A DNA stretch of 64,000 nt from Vulcanimicrobiota bacterium. Lineage in GTDB: Bacteria; Vulcanimicrobiota; Vulcanimicrobiia; Vulcanimicrobiales; Vulcanimicrobiaceae. The position numbers were made by a program, and so were the translations under genes. The stretch is taken from positions 323,062-387,061 of the forward strand of contig PLJL01000004.1 in NCBI GenBank assembly GCA_003140215.1, given 5' to 3'. Below are positions 9,481 to 18,546 of this stretch, piece after piece; the first letter of the stretch is position 1; each line of letters starts with the position of its first letter. Under the pieces are notes generated by a model. The model did not search any database and was not told the origin of the DNA. It saw nothing but the letters and a program-made list of their open reading frames with translations.

Positions 9481-9505
9481 CGCCCGAACGCTACAATGCG
9501 GCAGC

Positions 9506-10249
9506 ATGAATCAGCTGGATGTGCGCGGACGGGTCGCCGTCGTAACGGGAGGCGCCTCAGGGATCGGCCTGGCGATCGCACGCCGCCTCCTTGCCTCCGG
9601 AGCGCGTCTAAGCCTGTGGGATTCGAGCGCCGAGGCGCTCGCCGCGGTAGGGTCGCCGCTCCACGACGCGCACATGGTGCCGGTCGACGTGCGCGACTAC
9701 GCCGCCGTCGAGCGCGCGCGCGACCTGACGCTGACCGCGCTGCGGCGCATCGACATCCTGGTCACCAGCGCCGGCATCACCGGGCCCAACCTCACCACCT
9801 GGGAGTATCCGCTCGACGGCTGGCGCGACGTGCTCGACGTGAACCTCACCGGAACGTTCCACTGCCTGCGCGCGGTGGCCGAGCCGATGCGCGCCGCCGA
9901 CTACGGCCGCATCGTCACCATCGGCTCGGTCGCGGGTAAAGAAGGCAACCCCAACGCCGCCGCCTACAGCGCCTCCAAAGCCGGCGTCATCGCGCTGACG
10001 AAGTCGCTCGGCAAAGAGCTCGCGACGACGGGCGTGCGCGTCAACTGCGTCACGCCGGCCGCAGTCGAGTCCCCGATGTTCGCGCAGATGACGCAGTCGC
10101 ACATCGACTACATGCTCTCGAAGATCCCGATGAACCGCTTCGGCACCGTCGACGAAATCGCCGCGCTCGTCACCTGGCTCTGCACCGAAGAATGCTCATT
10201 CTCAACCGCCGCCGTCTTCGACCTAAGCGGCGGCCGCTCAACGTACTAG
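9506..10249 (+). CDS. SDR-family NAD(P)-dependent oxidoreductase
   Basis: A 247-residue classical short-chain dehydrogenase. The cofactor motif TGGASGIG is at 14-21, the NAG-equivalent is TSAG near 87-90, catalytic Ser is near 141 (TIGSVAG), and Tyr154/Lys158 are in YSASK. The late EIAALVTWLCTEECSFSTAAVFDLSGG block is typical of FabG-like sugar-alcohol/sugar-acid dehydrogenases. ATG 9506 is chosen because the cofactor strand begins nine residues later; no clear Shine-Dalgarno is seen. Context suggests oxidation of a hydroxyl on a sugar acid or of its 2-keto-3-deoxy product. It ends two bases before a palindromic repeat that could serve as terminator. Confidence 0.88.
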   Translation: MNQLDVRGRVAVVTGGASGIGLAIARRLLASGARLSLWDSSAEALAAVGSPLHDAHMVPVDVRDYAAVERARDLTLTALRRIDILVTSAGITGPNLTTWEYPLDGWRDVLDVNLTGTFHCLRAVAEPMRAADYGRIVTIGSVAGKEGNPNAAAYSASKAGVIALTKSLGKELATTGVRVNCVTPAAVESPMFAQMTQSHIDYMLSKIPMNRFGTVDEIAALVTWLCTEECSFSTAAVFDLSGGRSTY

Positions 10250-10250
10250 T

Positions 10251-10295
10251 GTCACCCTGACGGAGTCACGTGCGCGTGAGCCCCGTCGAAGGGTG
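10251..10295. repeat. Dispersed palindromic repeat, copy A
   Basis: A 45-bp element starting GTCACCCTGACGGAGTCACG. It has a nested palindrome: an inner TCACG-TGCG-CGTGA hairpin and outer arms CACCCT...AGGGTG. It matches copies at 33281-33326 (inverted) and 44812-44858 nearly base for base, so it is a family, not chance. It sits in the 60-bp gap between convergent genes, where it could act as a bidirectional terminator. Confidence 0.85.
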
Positions 10296-10309
10296 GGCCA
10301 CCTTCCGGC

Positions 10310-11203
10310 CTAGTTGCGTGGCCGATAAAACGCGATCGTAGCCTTCGTTCCGCCGGTGAGCGACGTGCGCTCGAAGCCGGGGAACAGCGCGTGCAACGGC
10401 GACTCGTCCAGCTCGGCGGCGAACATGAGCGCCGGGCCTTCGGCGCGCACGTCCGCGTCGGGCACCTCGACCTTGATGGCGGCGAGCACCTCGTCGATGC
10501 GCGCCAACTGGCCTTGGAGGCTGAAGACGTGCGCGCCGTCGGGCGTTTCGGTCGCGGCGCGTGCGAAGATCGTGCCGACGTCCTCGACGTAGTCCATCCC
10601 GGTCGCGCCGGTGAACCGGATCGTGTACGGTCGTCCTTCCGCCGCGGCGCGCATCGCCAGCGTCGGATCGGCGGTGACGCCGATCTCGCGCCCAGGCCCG
10701 TAGACGGTCGAGGGGCGTAGCCCGACGCTGCGAATCCCCGCGTCGTCCCAGTACGCGCGCGCATTGCCTTCGCCGCACAGCTTGTAGGCGCCGTAGTGTG
10801 TGCGCGGTTCGGGGTGAATGCCGTCGTCGGGGCCGAAGACCGCCGCGCTCGAAGCGTAGGCGACCCCGCGCACGCCGGCGCGCTTGGCCGCCTCGAACAC
10901 GTTGAGCGTCCCGAGCACGTTGATGCGCGCGCCCAGCAGCGGATCTTGGCGCGCGGTCGGAATCAGCACCGCGGCGAGGTGGACGATCGCCTCGCAATCT
11001 TCGACCGCGACGGCGACCGCGTGGTCATCGGTGATGTCGCCGGTCCGCATCTCGACGCCTCGGCCGCGCTCGCCGGTGATCGCGTCGAAGAGCGTGCGCC
11101 GCTCGGTGAGGTCGAATACGCGCACGTCGTGCCCGCGCTCGAGCAGCGTGCGCGCGGTCCAGGCGCCGATGAAACCGAGTCCGCCGGTGATGAGGACGCG
11201 CAC
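10310..11203 (-). CDS. NAD-dependent epimerase/dehydratase (extended SDR)
   Basis: A 297-residue extended SDR. The cofactor motif ITGGLGFIG is at the N-terminus, followed by DITD and VHLAAV, catalytic ASSAAVFG, and YGAYK with the active Tyr-Lys pair. The substrate region contains LRPSTVYGPGR. Close relatives include sugar epimerases and sugar-acid dehydrogenases (uronate or D-erythronate type); the sequence alone does not separate these. GTG 11203 overlaps the stop of the upstream LarA-like gene as TAGTG, showing tight coupling. In this island an oxidation at C2 of a sugar acid, or epimerisation, would fit. Last gene of the GntR-led minus-strand operon. Confidence 0.85.
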   Translation of the reverse strand: MRVLITGGLGFIGAWTARTLLERGHDVRVFDLTERRTLFDAITGERGRGVEMRTGDITDDHAVAVAVEDCEAIVHLAAVLIPTARQDPLLGARINVLGTLNVFEAAKRAGVRGVAYASSAAVFGPDDGIHPEPRTHYGAYKLCGEGNARAYWDDAGIRSVGLRPSTVYGPGREIGVTADPTLAMRAAAEGRPYTIRFTGATGMDYVEDVGTIFARAATETPDGAHVFSLQGQLARIDEVLAAIKVEVPDADVRAEGPALMFAAELDESPLHALFPGFERTSLTGGTKATIAFYRPRN

Positions 11204-12471
11204 TAAGCCGGCACTGCGTCGGCGAAGGGCACCAACTCGTCGCCGGCGAGCGAGAGTGCGTCGCTCTTCTCGCCCGCCTTGTAGCGCCCGCCGCCGTCCA
11301 TCCCGGCGAGCGCGGCTTCTGAGACGGCGAACGTCTCGAGGTGCAGCGTGTCGTGAATTCGCGCCACGCGCGCGTGGCGTTCGTCCTCCACGCCGGCGGC
11401 GTTGAGGGCGTTGCGAATCGCGTCGCGATCGTTCTCGCACACGATCGGCAGGCGCGCGCCGGCCGGCTGGGCGGCGGTGAGCACGTTGAGATACGTCGGC
11501 GTCCAGTCGATCGCGTCGGCAAGGCGGCGCGAACAGAAGTCTGCCAGCCCGATTCCGGTCGCGTTCCCGTTCGACTCCTCCGACAGCTCGCGCACAAACA
11601 GCTCGCGAACCACCGGGCGCGGCACCTTTTGCGAGCGCCCGTCGACGGCGCGCCCCGTCACGTTCGTATCCATTCCGGTGCCCGAGAAGTTCTTGCCCAT
11701 CCGGTCGACGATCAGCAGGTCGAGCGACTCGAACGGCAGCGACGGCATGAGCCGCCGCGCGAGTTCGAGCAGGCGTTCTTCGCCGGCGACGATCTGCGCG
11801 GAGGTGAAGGCTTCGAGCGTGTTGATCCCGCCACGGTTGTCCTCTACGATCGCCAGTCCAGCGACGACCGGCAGGTTCGCGTAGAGCGTAGCCGCCACTT
11901 CGCGGATGATCGGCTCGTAGCCCCAGCGCGCGAACGCCGCATGATAGCGCGCTGCGCCGATCGCCTTGCCCAAGCCGATCGCGGTCATCTTGAGCAGCCC
12001 GCTCTCGATCGTGCCGCTGAAATCCGTGTGCGGCTTGACGCGCGCGACCACGACGATGGCGTCGGCCAGCGCGGCCCGGGCATCGCACACGACCTCGATC
12101 CCGTGCTCGGTGCGCGCGATGTCGACGACGTCCATCTCGCTCTCGATCGGTGCGCCGGTCGTGTCTTCGGTGATCCCGAGGTGGGCTAGCATCGAGCGCT
12201 GGCCGGGTCCGGTCCCGCCGCCGTGCGAGCCCATCGCCGCGATGAGGAACGGCGATGCGCCCGTCTCGCGAACGGCATCGCAGGCGCCGCGCAGGATCTC
12301 ACTGATGCGCGCGATCCCGCGACTGCCCGCGGTCACCGCCACCCGCGCCCCGGGCCGCAGCCCGGCCTGCGCCAGCACCGCGCCGAGCGTGACGCGCGCG
12401 GCGGCGGTGACGTTGTCGATGGCAGGCGTTTGGAGCATGTCGCGAACCAGTCGTGCGTCGATGGCGTTCAT
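11203..12471 (-). CDS. LarA-like (DUF2088) nickel-dependent racemase-family protein
   Basis: A 422-residue protein of the lactate-racemase-like family. Visible family blocks are PAIDNV, ITAGSRG-like VAVTAGSRGIAR, AAMGSHGGGTGPGQ, VARVKPHTDFSGTIESGL and the long C-terminal domain (VDRMGKNFSGTGMDTNV). True LarA needs a pincer-nickel cofactor made by LarBCE; none of these is in the window, so either they lie elsewhere or this relative does something different. Many DUF2088 proteins in sugar-acid operons are thought to be racemases or epimerases of 2-hydroxy acids. It overlaps the GntR gene (ATGA) and the epimerase gene (TAGTG), so the three are one transcript. Confidence 0.8.
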   Translation of the reverse strand: MNAIDARLVRDMLQTPAIDNVTAAARVTLGAVLAQAGLRPGARVAVTAGSRGIARISEILRGACDAVRETGASPFLIAAMGSHGGGTGPGQRSMLAHLGITEDTTGAPIESEMDVVDIARTEHGIEVVCDARAALADAIVVVARVKPHTDFSGTIESGLLKMTAIGLGKAIGAARYHAAFARWGYEPIIREVAATLYANLPVVAGLAIVEDNRGGINTLEAFTSAQIVAGEERLLELARRLMPSLPFESLDLLIVDRMGKNFSGTGMDTNVTGRAVDGRSQKVPRPVVRELFVRELSEESNGNATGIGLADFCSRRLADAIDWTPTYLNVLTAAQPAGARLPIVCENDRDAIRNALNAAGVEDERHARVARIHDTLHLETFAVSEAALAGMDGGGRYKAGEKSDALSLAGDELVPFADAVPA

Positions 12472-13178
12472 GTCGTCTCCGTAAGTGCGATGATGTCGCG
12501 TTGGGTCTGGGCAAGATGCACCCGCATCGCGTTGCGCGCGGCCTCGGGGTCACGCCGCTCGACCGCATCCGCGATCGTTTCGTGTTCGGCGAGCGCACGC
12601 GTGAGCACGCCGGGGATCGCGTCGGTGAGCGCTTGCGCGTACGAGAGCAGCTCGTGCATCGGCTGCGTCATGCGCTCGAGGACGCGGTTGCGCGCGGCGC
12701 GCAGCAGCGTGAGGTGGAAGGCAGAGTCTCCGGTGACGAAGCGCGCCGGGTCGTGCAGCGACTCGCGCATGGTTACCAGCGCCGCCTGCAGCGCTGTGCG
12801 CTCTTCGGGCTTCGCGCGCTCGGCCGCGAGCGCGGCGACCTCGCACTCCACGATCGTGCGCGCTTCGAGCAAGTCGTGCAACACCGCCGCGCTGGCCCCA
12901 CGTTTGCGCAGCGCCAGCAGGATCAACGGATCGAGGGTGTCCCAGCGGTCGGGCGTGGTGACGCGCGTCCCCGACCCGTGTCTCACATCGATGAGTCCCT
13001 TGGCCCCGAGCACTCGGAGCGCTTCGCGCACGACCGACCGCGATACCCCGAAACGCGCGCTCATCTCGGGCTCCGTCGGCAGCAGGCTGCCCGGCGCCAG
13101 CTCACCGCTCACGATCCTGGGCACGAGCGCGTCGACGACGTGCGCGTGGAGGCGGCGCGGAACGCCGATCGTATCCAT
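12468..13178 (-). CDS. FadR-subfamily GntR transcriptional regulator
   Basis: A 236-residue regulator. The N-terminal winged helix (GELAPGSLLPTEPEMSARFGVSRSVVREALRVL region, residues ~24-58) is followed by GLIDVRHGSGTRV, then an all-helical FCD ligand domain. That domain carries likely metal-binding residues (D at about 150 with HLTLLRAARN, and histidines near AEHETIADAV and NAMRVHL). FCD regulators usually sense organic acids, in keeping with the neighbours. It is first in the minus-strand operon and divergent from the UxaA-type pair over 48 bp, a classic arrangement for local control of both sides. Start ATG 13178. Confidence 0.9.
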   Translation of the reverse strand: MDTIGVPRRLHAHVVDALVPRIVSGELAPGSLLPTEPEMSARFGVSRSVVREALRVLGAKGLIDVRHGSGTRVTTPDRWDTLDPLILLALRKRGASAAVLHDLLEARTIVECEVAALAAERAKPEERTALQAALVTMRESLHDPARFVTGDSAFHLTLLRAARNRVLERMTQPMHELLSYAQALTDAIPGVLTRALAEHETIADAVERRDPEAARNAMRVHLAQTQRDIIALTETT

Positions 13179-13226
13179 ACGGCGGCAGGAGTTGTCCGAT
13201 CACCTGACGATTCCTAGCGGCCTACC
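13179..13226. promoter_or_regulatory. Divergent control region between GntR and UxaA-type operons
   Basis: Only 48 bp separate the two divergent starts, so promoter elements and any operator must overlap. An imperfect dyad, TTGTCCGATCACCTGACGA at about 13191-13209, is loosely like the TnGT-N3-ACnA pattern bound by FadR-type proteins. I see no convincing -35/-10 pair. AGGAG at 13189-13193 is too far from either start to be a ribosome site. Assignment rests mainly on gene layout. Confidence 0.35.
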
Positions 13227-13517
13227 ATGCCGCTTTCCGACGATGGGGCCGCCCTGCGCCTCAAGGACGACGACGATGTTGCAGTGGCCTTGCGCAAGCT
13301 TGCGAGCGGCGATCGCGTCGCGTTTGCGGGCGCGTCGGTCGCGCTGATCTCCGACGTTCCGAGCGGCCACAAGTTCGCGACGCGCCCGATCGCCGCCGGC
13401 ACGCTGATCCACAAATACGGGCAAGTGATCGGCAAAGCGTCGGCCGCGATCGCGACCGGCGAGCACGTGCACGTCCACAACGTCGAAGGCACCCGCGGCC
13501 GCGGCGACCTCGCATGA
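13227..13517 (+). CDS. UxaA-family dehydratase, SAF-domain small subunit
   Basis: A 96-residue protein equal to the N-terminal SAF domain of altronate/galactarate dehydratases: GHKFATRPIAAGTLIHKYGQ then IGKASAAIATGEHVHVHNV. In UxaA itself this is fused to the catalytic part; here it is a separate gene overlapping the next by four bases (ATGA), as in the two-subunit form also seen in (R)-sulfolactate sulfo-lyase SuyAB. The His-rich HVHVHN tail matches the family. Together with the following gene it should form a lyase on a sugar acid or related hydroxy acid. Confidence 0.87.
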   Translation: MPLSDDGAALRLKDDDDVAVALRKLASGDRVAFAGASVALISDVPSGHKFATRPIAAGTLIHKYGQVIGKASAAIATGEHVHVHNVEGTRGRGDLA

Positions 13518-14674
13518 CCGGCACCTTCATGGGATACCGGCGCGCGAACGGAACCGTCGGCGTGCGCAATCACGTCCTGGTGCTGCCGTCGGTGATGTGC
13601 GCCAATCACGTCGTCGACTTGATCGGCCGCAAGGTTCCCGACGTCGTGACCGTGGGACATCCCACGGGCTGCGCGCAGGTCGGCGCCGACTTCGAACAGA
13701 CGAAGCGCACGATGGCCGGGTTCGCTGCCAACCCCAACGTGGGCGCGGTGCTCGTCGTGGGCCTGGGCTGCGAGACCAACGAGTCCAAAGCGCTCGCCGC
13801 GGAGATCGCCGAGCGCGGTCAGCGCGTCGAGGTGATCGGCATTCAGGAGTGCGGCGGAACGACCGAGACGATCGCGCAGGGTATCGCCATCGCGAAGGAT
13901 CTGCTGCGCGAGGCGGCGGCGCACGAGCGCACCGAGTGTCCGGTGAGCGCGCTCATCGTCGGCACCGAGTGCGGCGGCAGCGACGGCTTCTCGGGGATCA
14001 CCGCCAACCCGGCGCTGGGCCACGCCAGCGATCGCATCGTCGGCGCAGGCGGGACCGTGATCCTGGCCGAGGTGCCCGAGCTGGTCGGCGCGGAGCATCT
14101 TCTCGCCGCGCGCGCCACCGAACCGGTCGCCGCGAAGCTCTACGAGCTGATCGAGCGCGTCGAAGCGCGCGCTCGCGCGATGCACGTCGACATGCGCTAC
14201 GGCAACCCCACGCAGGGCAACATCGCCGGCGGCCTCACGACCATCGAAGAGAAATCGCTCGGCGCCGCCTACAAGGGCGGCTCGACGCCGCTCGTCGACG
14301 TGCTCGAGTACGCCGACCGGCCGGCGGCCAAAGGCCTCGTCGTGATGGACACGCCGGGCCAGGACATCGAGCAGCTCACCGGGATGGTCGCCGGCGGCGC
14401 GCAGGTCGTTGTCTTCACCACCGGACGCGGCACGCCGACGGGCTGTCCGATCGCGCCGGTCATCAAAGTAGCCACCAACACGACGATGTTCGAGCGGATG
14501 CGCGAGAACATGGACGTCAATGCAGGCGCGATCCTCGACGGGACGCGCACGCTCGAACAAGTCGGCGACGAGATCTTCGGGTGGATCGTGGACGCCGCAA
14601 ACGGGCGCGAGCCCGCCGCGGAAGTCCTGGGCTTCCGCGATTTCGCGATCAACCGCATCGGTCCGTCGTTCTAG
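13514..14674 (+). CDS. UxaA-family dehydratase, catalytic large subunit
   Basis: A 386-residue catalytic subunit of the UxaA/GarD superfamily. Recognisable blocks are GYRRANGTVGVRNHVLVLPS at the start, HPTGCAQ, GLGCETN, ECGGTTET, the hallmark GTECGGSDGFSGITANPALG, GGTVILAEVPELVGAEHL and GNIAGGLTTIEEKSLGAAYK-like sequence, then TGRGTPTGCP near the end. The family catalyses metal-dependent dehydration of altronate or galactarate, or sulfonate elimination from sulfolactate (SuyB). Sugar-acid neighbours favour a dehydratase, but nothing visible excludes SuyB. It is followed 36 bp later by the Liv-type binding protein, plausibly in the same operon. Confidence 0.88.
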   Translation: MTGTFMGYRRANGTVGVRNHVLVLPSVMCANHVVDLIGRKVPDVVTVGHPTGCAQVGADFEQTKRTMAGFAANPNVGAVLVVGLGCETNESKALAAEIAERGQRVEVIGIQECGGTTETIAQGIAIAKDLLREAAAHERTECPVSALIVGTECGGSDGFSGITANPALGHASDRIVGAGGTVILAEVPELVGAEHLLAARATEPVAAKLYELIERVEARARAMHVDMRYGNPTQGNIAGGLTTIEEKSLGAAYKGGSTPLVDVLEYADRPAAKGLVVMDTPGQDIEQLTGMVAGGAQVVVFTTGRGTPTGCPIAPVIKVATNTTMFERMRENMDVNAGAILDGTRTLEQVGDEIFGWIVDAANGREPAAEVLGFRDFAINRIGPSF

Positions 14675-14710
14675 CGACGGATTTTCGTCCGATCTGAAAG
14701 GAACTCACAC

Positions 14711-15868
14711 GTGAGACTCGACCGGAAGAATTTTCTTGCAACGAGCGGCGCCGCCGCAGCGGGCGCTGCGTTCGGCTTCCCCGCGATCGTCGGCGCCGCT
14801 CCCGAACCGATCCGGCTGGGCTCGATCCCGTGCCTGACCGGCTCGAACGCGTTGCTCGGGCAGCAGGAGCACGAAGGCGTCCTGCTGGCAATCGAAGAGA
14901 TCAACGCCCGACCCGGCAAGGTTTACGGCGGCCGTCCATTCGAGATGGTCGAGGAAGACGCGACCAATGACAATCAGTCTGCCGTCGCCGCGCTGAACAA
15001 GCTGCTCGGCGAAAACGTCGTCGCGATCGTGCTACCGGTCCTCTCGACGCAGATTCAAGCGATGGCCCCGGTGATGAAGACGCACGAGATTCCGTGGATG
15101 ACGGGCGGAACGGCGGTGAAGAACACCCAGCTCGGCGTCCCGGGGATGTTCCGGCTACGCGGCTCCGACGCCATAACCGCCGCGGGCATGACCAACTTCG
15201 CCGTGAAGGACAAGAAGGGCAAGAAGATCGCGATCTTGCACGCGAGCGATGCCTTTGGCGTCGGCGGCGCCGACCAGATCGTGCAGAACCTCAAGGCGAT
15301 GGGGATGAGCCCCGTAGCCAACGAGCAGTATCCCAAGGACGCTAAGGACTTCACGGCCGAGATCCTCAAGATCAAGCAGGCGGGCCCGGACGCCGTGCTG
15401 ATGTACATTCAGAATCCGAGCGACACGGCGATCATCCTCAAGCAGATCAAGTCGCTCGCTTTGAACGTCCCGGTCGTCGGTTCTCCCTCGCTGGGGAACC
15501 AGACGGCGATGGAGGTCGCCGGGAAGGACGCGTACGGTACGTATTGCGCGCTCGATTTCATCGTCGGCTTCAACTCCAACGTCGCCACCCACTTCCTGAC
15601 GTCGTTCTTCCGCAAATACCACCACTTGCCCGACGTCGGCACCGGCTCAGGCTGGGTGTATGATGCGGTCTACATGCTCGCCGACACCTACAAGAAGCAG
15701 AAGGGCACCGATCCCAAACAGACGATCGCATCACTCCACGCAATCAAGAAGTGGGAAGGCGTTCTGGGCACGTTCAGTGCCGACGCCGAGGGCAATATGG
15801 TGCACTCGGTTTCGATCGGCCAGAACGTCGACGGCAAGCTGCACCTGGTGAAGACGGTCACGGGCTGA
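14711..15868 (+). CDS. Branched-chain amino acid/organic acid ABC substrate-binding protein
   Basis: A 385-residue LivK-type periplasmic binding protein (Peripla_BP_6). The signal region RLDRKNFLATSGAAAAGAAF is Tat-like but has one Arg replaced. The mature protein opens IRLGSIPCLTGSNALLGQQ, with EVxE-like ATNDNQSAVAALNKL and GSGWVYDAVYMLADTYK later. GTG 14711 is preceded by AAAGGA at about the right spacing. It begins a complete five-gene importer ending at 19267. Liv-type binding proteins take amino acids but also aromatic and hydroxy acids; linkage to the UxaA-type pair favours an organic acid. Confidence 0.9.
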   Translation: MRLDRKNFLATSGAAAAGAAFGFPAIVGAAPEPIRLGSIPCLTGSNALLGQQEHEGVLLAIEEINARPGKVYGGRPFEMVEEDATNDNQSAVAALNKLLGENVVAIVLPVLSTQIQAMAPVMKTHEIPWMTGGTAVKNTQLGVPGMFRLRGSDAITAAGMTNFAVKDKKGKKIAILHASDAFGVGGADQIVQNLKAMGMSPVANEQYPKDAKDFTAEILKIKQAGPDAVLMYIQNPSDTAIILKQIKSLALNVPVVGSPSLGNQTAMEVAGKDAYGTYCALDFIVGFNSNVATHFLTSFFRKYHHLPDVGTGSGWVYDAVYMLADTYKKQKGTDPKQTIASLHAIKKWEGVLGTFSADAEGNMVHSVSIGQNVDGKLHLVKTVTG

Positions 15869-15875
15869 CCTAGAC

Positions 15876-16793
15876 ATGCAGTTCGACCCGGTCGCCAACA
15901 TGCAACTGCTGGTCAGCGGGTTGGCGTTCGGGTCGATCTACGCCCTCGTCGCGCTCGGATTCGTGCTGATCTACAACGCGGTCGGCGTGGTGAACTTCGC
16001 GCAGGGCGAGTTCGTCATGTTCCCGTCCTACGTCGCGGTATCGTTCATCTTGCCGGCGGTCACCGTGTTCGGTACGGTCGTCCACTGGCAGCTGCCGATC
16101 GTCGGCGTGTACGTGCTCGTGCTGGTGCTCATGACCGGGTTCGGGCTGCTGTTCAACCGCATCGCCTACCACCCGCTGCGCGATCGGGGTTGGATGCCGG
16201 TCGTCATCTCGACGATCGGCGTTTCGATCTTCCTGCGCAACGCGGCGCAGCTGATCTGGGGCAGTCAACCGATTGTGATGCCGAGCTTGTTCGCCGTCGA
16301 CACCATCTCGGTCGGGCCGTTGCACATCCGCCCGCAGGACCTGCTGATCATCGCAGTGACGGCAGTGCTCATCGCGTTCCAGTTCTTTCTCTTCGAGCGC
16401 ACGACGCTGGGCAAGCAGATGCGCGCCACGGCGCAGGACCGCGCGACCGCGCGACTGGTCGGGGTCCGGGTCGGTCGCATCGTCGCCATCACCTTCGTCT
16501 ACAGCGCGCTGCTGGGCACGATTTCGGGGCTGCTCGTCGCACCGCTGTTCACGGTTACCAAAGAGATGGGCGCGCTCATCGCGCTTAAAGCGTTCGCGGC
16601 GAGCATCGTCGGCGGCTTCGGCAGCATCCCCGGCGCGATCATCGGCGGGCTCACGATCGGCGTCATCGAGACGTTCGGCGGGTTCTACATCTCGTCGGCC
16701 TACGTCGACGCGATCGCCTTCATCATCCTCATCAGCGTGCTGCTGGTGCGCCCGCAGGGCCTTTTCGGCGAACGCGTCGCGGAAAAAGCGTGA
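15876..16793 (+). CDS. Liv-type ABC transporter permease (LivH)
   Basis: A 305-residue hydrophobic permease. The LivH signature is near the N-terminus (GSIYALVALGFVLIYNAVGVVNFAQGEFVM); ATAQDRATARLVGV and GGFGSIPGAIIGGLTIG come later. It starts 7 bp after the binding-protein gene and overlaps the LivM start by four bases. Forms the membrane channel with the next product. Confidence 0.92.
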   Translation: MQFDPVANMQLLVSGLAFGSIYALVALGFVLIYNAVGVVNFAQGEFVMFPSYVAVSFILPAVTVFGTVVHWQLPIVGVYVLVLVLMTGFGLLFNRIAYHPLRDRGWMPVVISTIGVSIFLRNAAQLIWGSQPIVMPSLFAVDTISVGPLHIRPQDLLIIAVTAVLIAFQFFLFERTTLGKQMRATAQDRATARLVGVRVGRIVAITFVYSALLGTISGLLVAPLFTVTKEMGALIALKAFAASIVGGFGSIPGAIIGGLTIGVIETFGGFYISSAYVDAIAFIILISVLLVRPQGLFGERVAEKA

Positions 16794-17746
16794 ACCGGTC
16801 GAAGGCGGGTGCGATCGCGCTGCTCGTCGTCGTGCTCGCGCTGTTGCCGGCGGTCGTGCACTCCGACTATCTGCTCGCGCTGTGCGATACCGCCGGGATC
16901 TACGCGATCGTCGTAATGGGCCTGGGGATCCTGCTCGGTTTCGCCGGCCAGTTGTCGCTGGCTCAGGCCGCGTTTCTGGGGATCGGCGCATATGCCTCGG
17001 GCTGGCTCACCACGCATCTCGGCTGGTCGGTGTGGCCGTCGATGGGCGCAGCCATGGCGCTCAGCGCACTCGTCGGCTTGGCCGTGGGCTATCCGTGCCT
17101 GCGGCTCTCCGGCCACTATCTCGCGCTGGCGACGATCGGCTTCGGGATCATCACGCAACTCGTGTTGATCAATTGGAAAGACGTCACCAACGGCAGCGAC
17201 GGGATGGGTAGCATCCCGCCGCCGGCGATCGGCTCGTTCGTCTTCGATACCTACGGCCGGTACTATTACATCGTGCTGGTCGCGGTGATCGTGTGCGCAT
17301 ATGTCGCCTGGCGGATCAAGACGACGCGCGTCGGCCGCGCGCTCGAGGCGATCCGCGAGAACGAGATCGCCGCCCGCGCTACCGGGATCGACGCGACGCG
17401 CTACAAGATCGTCGCCTTCGTGCTGGCCGGAACGTACGCGGGTTTGGCCGGCAGCCTCCTGGCCCACATGACGAAGTTCATCAGCCCCGACTCGTACTCG
17501 TTCGACCAGTCGGTCGTGTTCCTGGTGATGCTCATCGTCGGCGGCTCGTCTTCGATTAGCGGTGCGATCCTGGGCGCGGTGCTGCTGTGGTTCTTACCCG
17601 AAGTGCTGCGCCCGCTCAAGACCTCGTACATCATGGTGTACGGCGCGGCGGTGATCGCGATGATCGTGTTCATGCCCCGCGGCCTGATCGGTTTGTTCGA
17701 GGGCGTGCGGGCGCGATTTGCGCGCCGCAGCCCGGAGGCCGCGTGA
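16790..17746 (+). CDS. Liv-type ABC transporter permease (LivM)
   Basis: A 318-residue permease with LivM blocks: GLGILLGFAGQLSLAQAAFLGIGAYASG, then AIRENEIAARATGIDATRYK and GGSSSISGAILGAVLLWFLPE. GTG 16790 overlaps the LivH stop (GTGA), and its own stop overlaps the LivG GTG in the same way, so translation is coupled along the cluster. It pairs with LivH as the heterodimeric transmembrane part. Confidence 0.92.
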   Translation: MNRSKAGAIALLVVVLALLPAVVHSDYLLALCDTAGIYAIVVMGLGILLGFAGQLSLAQAAFLGIGAYASGWLTTHLGWSVWPSMGAAMALSALVGLAVGYPCLRLSGHYLALATIGFGIITQLVLINWKDVTNGSDGMGSIPPPAIGSFVFDTYGRYYYIVLVAVIVCAYVAWRIKTTRVGRALEAIRENEIAARATGIDATRYKIVAFVLAGTYAGLAGSLLAHMTKFISPDSYSFDQSVVFLVMLIVGGSSSISGAILGAVLLWFLPEVLRPLKTSYIMVYGAAVIAMIVFMPRGLIGLFEGVRARFARRSPEAA

Positions 17747-18546
17747 GCGCAGCCGACCAGATCGCCGCAGCGGAGAGCGGCTTGCTGGAGATCCGCGGCT
17801 TAGTGAAGCACTTCGGCGGCGTCACGGCGGTGAACGCGCTCAACATGACCGTGCGCGCCGGCGACATCCACGCGCTCATCGGCCCTAACGGCTCCGGAAA
17901 GACGACCACGCTCAACGTGATCTCGGCGCTGTATCGCGCCGACGGCGGCTCGATCCGCTTCGACGGCGCCGAGCTCGTCAGGCGCCCGGCGCACGCGATC
18001 GCGCAAATGGGAATCGCGCGAACGTTCCAGAACATTCGGCTCTTCGGCGACCTGACCGTACGCGAAAACGTCATGATCGGGCGCCACGTCCGCACGCGGG
18101 TCGGGTTCGTCGGCGCGCTCCTTCCCGGCGGCGCGACCGCGCGGGAAGAGCGCGAGACGCGCGAGCGCGCACTCGAGTTGCTGGCATTTGTCGGCCTCGA
18201 GCGCACCGCCGGCGCATCGGCGCGCAGTTTGCCCTACGGCGATCAGCGGCGGGTCGAGATCGCCCGCGCCCTCGCGAGCGAGCCGCGGCTGCTGCTGCTC
18301 GACGAGCCCGCCGCCGGAATGAATCCGGCCGAGACCGACGCGCTCGTGGCGCTGCTGCGCACCATCCGCGACAAGGGTACGACCCTGTTGCTCATCGAGC
18401 ACGACATGAACCTGGTCATGTCGGTGAGCGACCGCGTCACGGTGCTCAACTTCGGCCAGCACATCGCCGAAGGCCCGCCGGCCGATATCGCGCGCAACCC
18501 CGACGTGATCACGGCGTACTTGGGAGGCACCCTCGATGCTGCTTGA
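17743..18546 (+). CDS. Liv-type ABC transporter ATP-binding protein (LivG)
   Basis: A 267-residue ATPase with Walker A GPNGSGKTT, Q-loop FQNIRLF, signature LPYGDQRRVEIAR (the divergent LivG form), Walker B LLLLDEPAAGMNP and H-loop LIEHDM. The C-terminal VLNFGQHIAEG tail is typical of LivG. GTG 17743 is fixed by a GTGA overlap with LivM. It extends 11 bases into the LivF gene. Confidence 0.92.
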   Translation: MSAADQIAAAESGLLEIRGLVKHFGGVTAVNALNMTVRAGDIHALIGPNGSGKTTTLNVISALYRADGGSIRFDGAELVRRPAHAIAQMGIARTFQNIRLFGDLTVRENVMIGRHVRTRVGFVGALLPGGATAREERETRERALELLAFVGLERTAGASARSLPYGDQRRVEIARALASEPRLLLLDEPAAGMNPAETDALVALLRTIRDKGTTLLLIEHDMNLVMSVSDRVTVLNFGQHIAEGPPADIARNPDVITAYLGGTLDAA

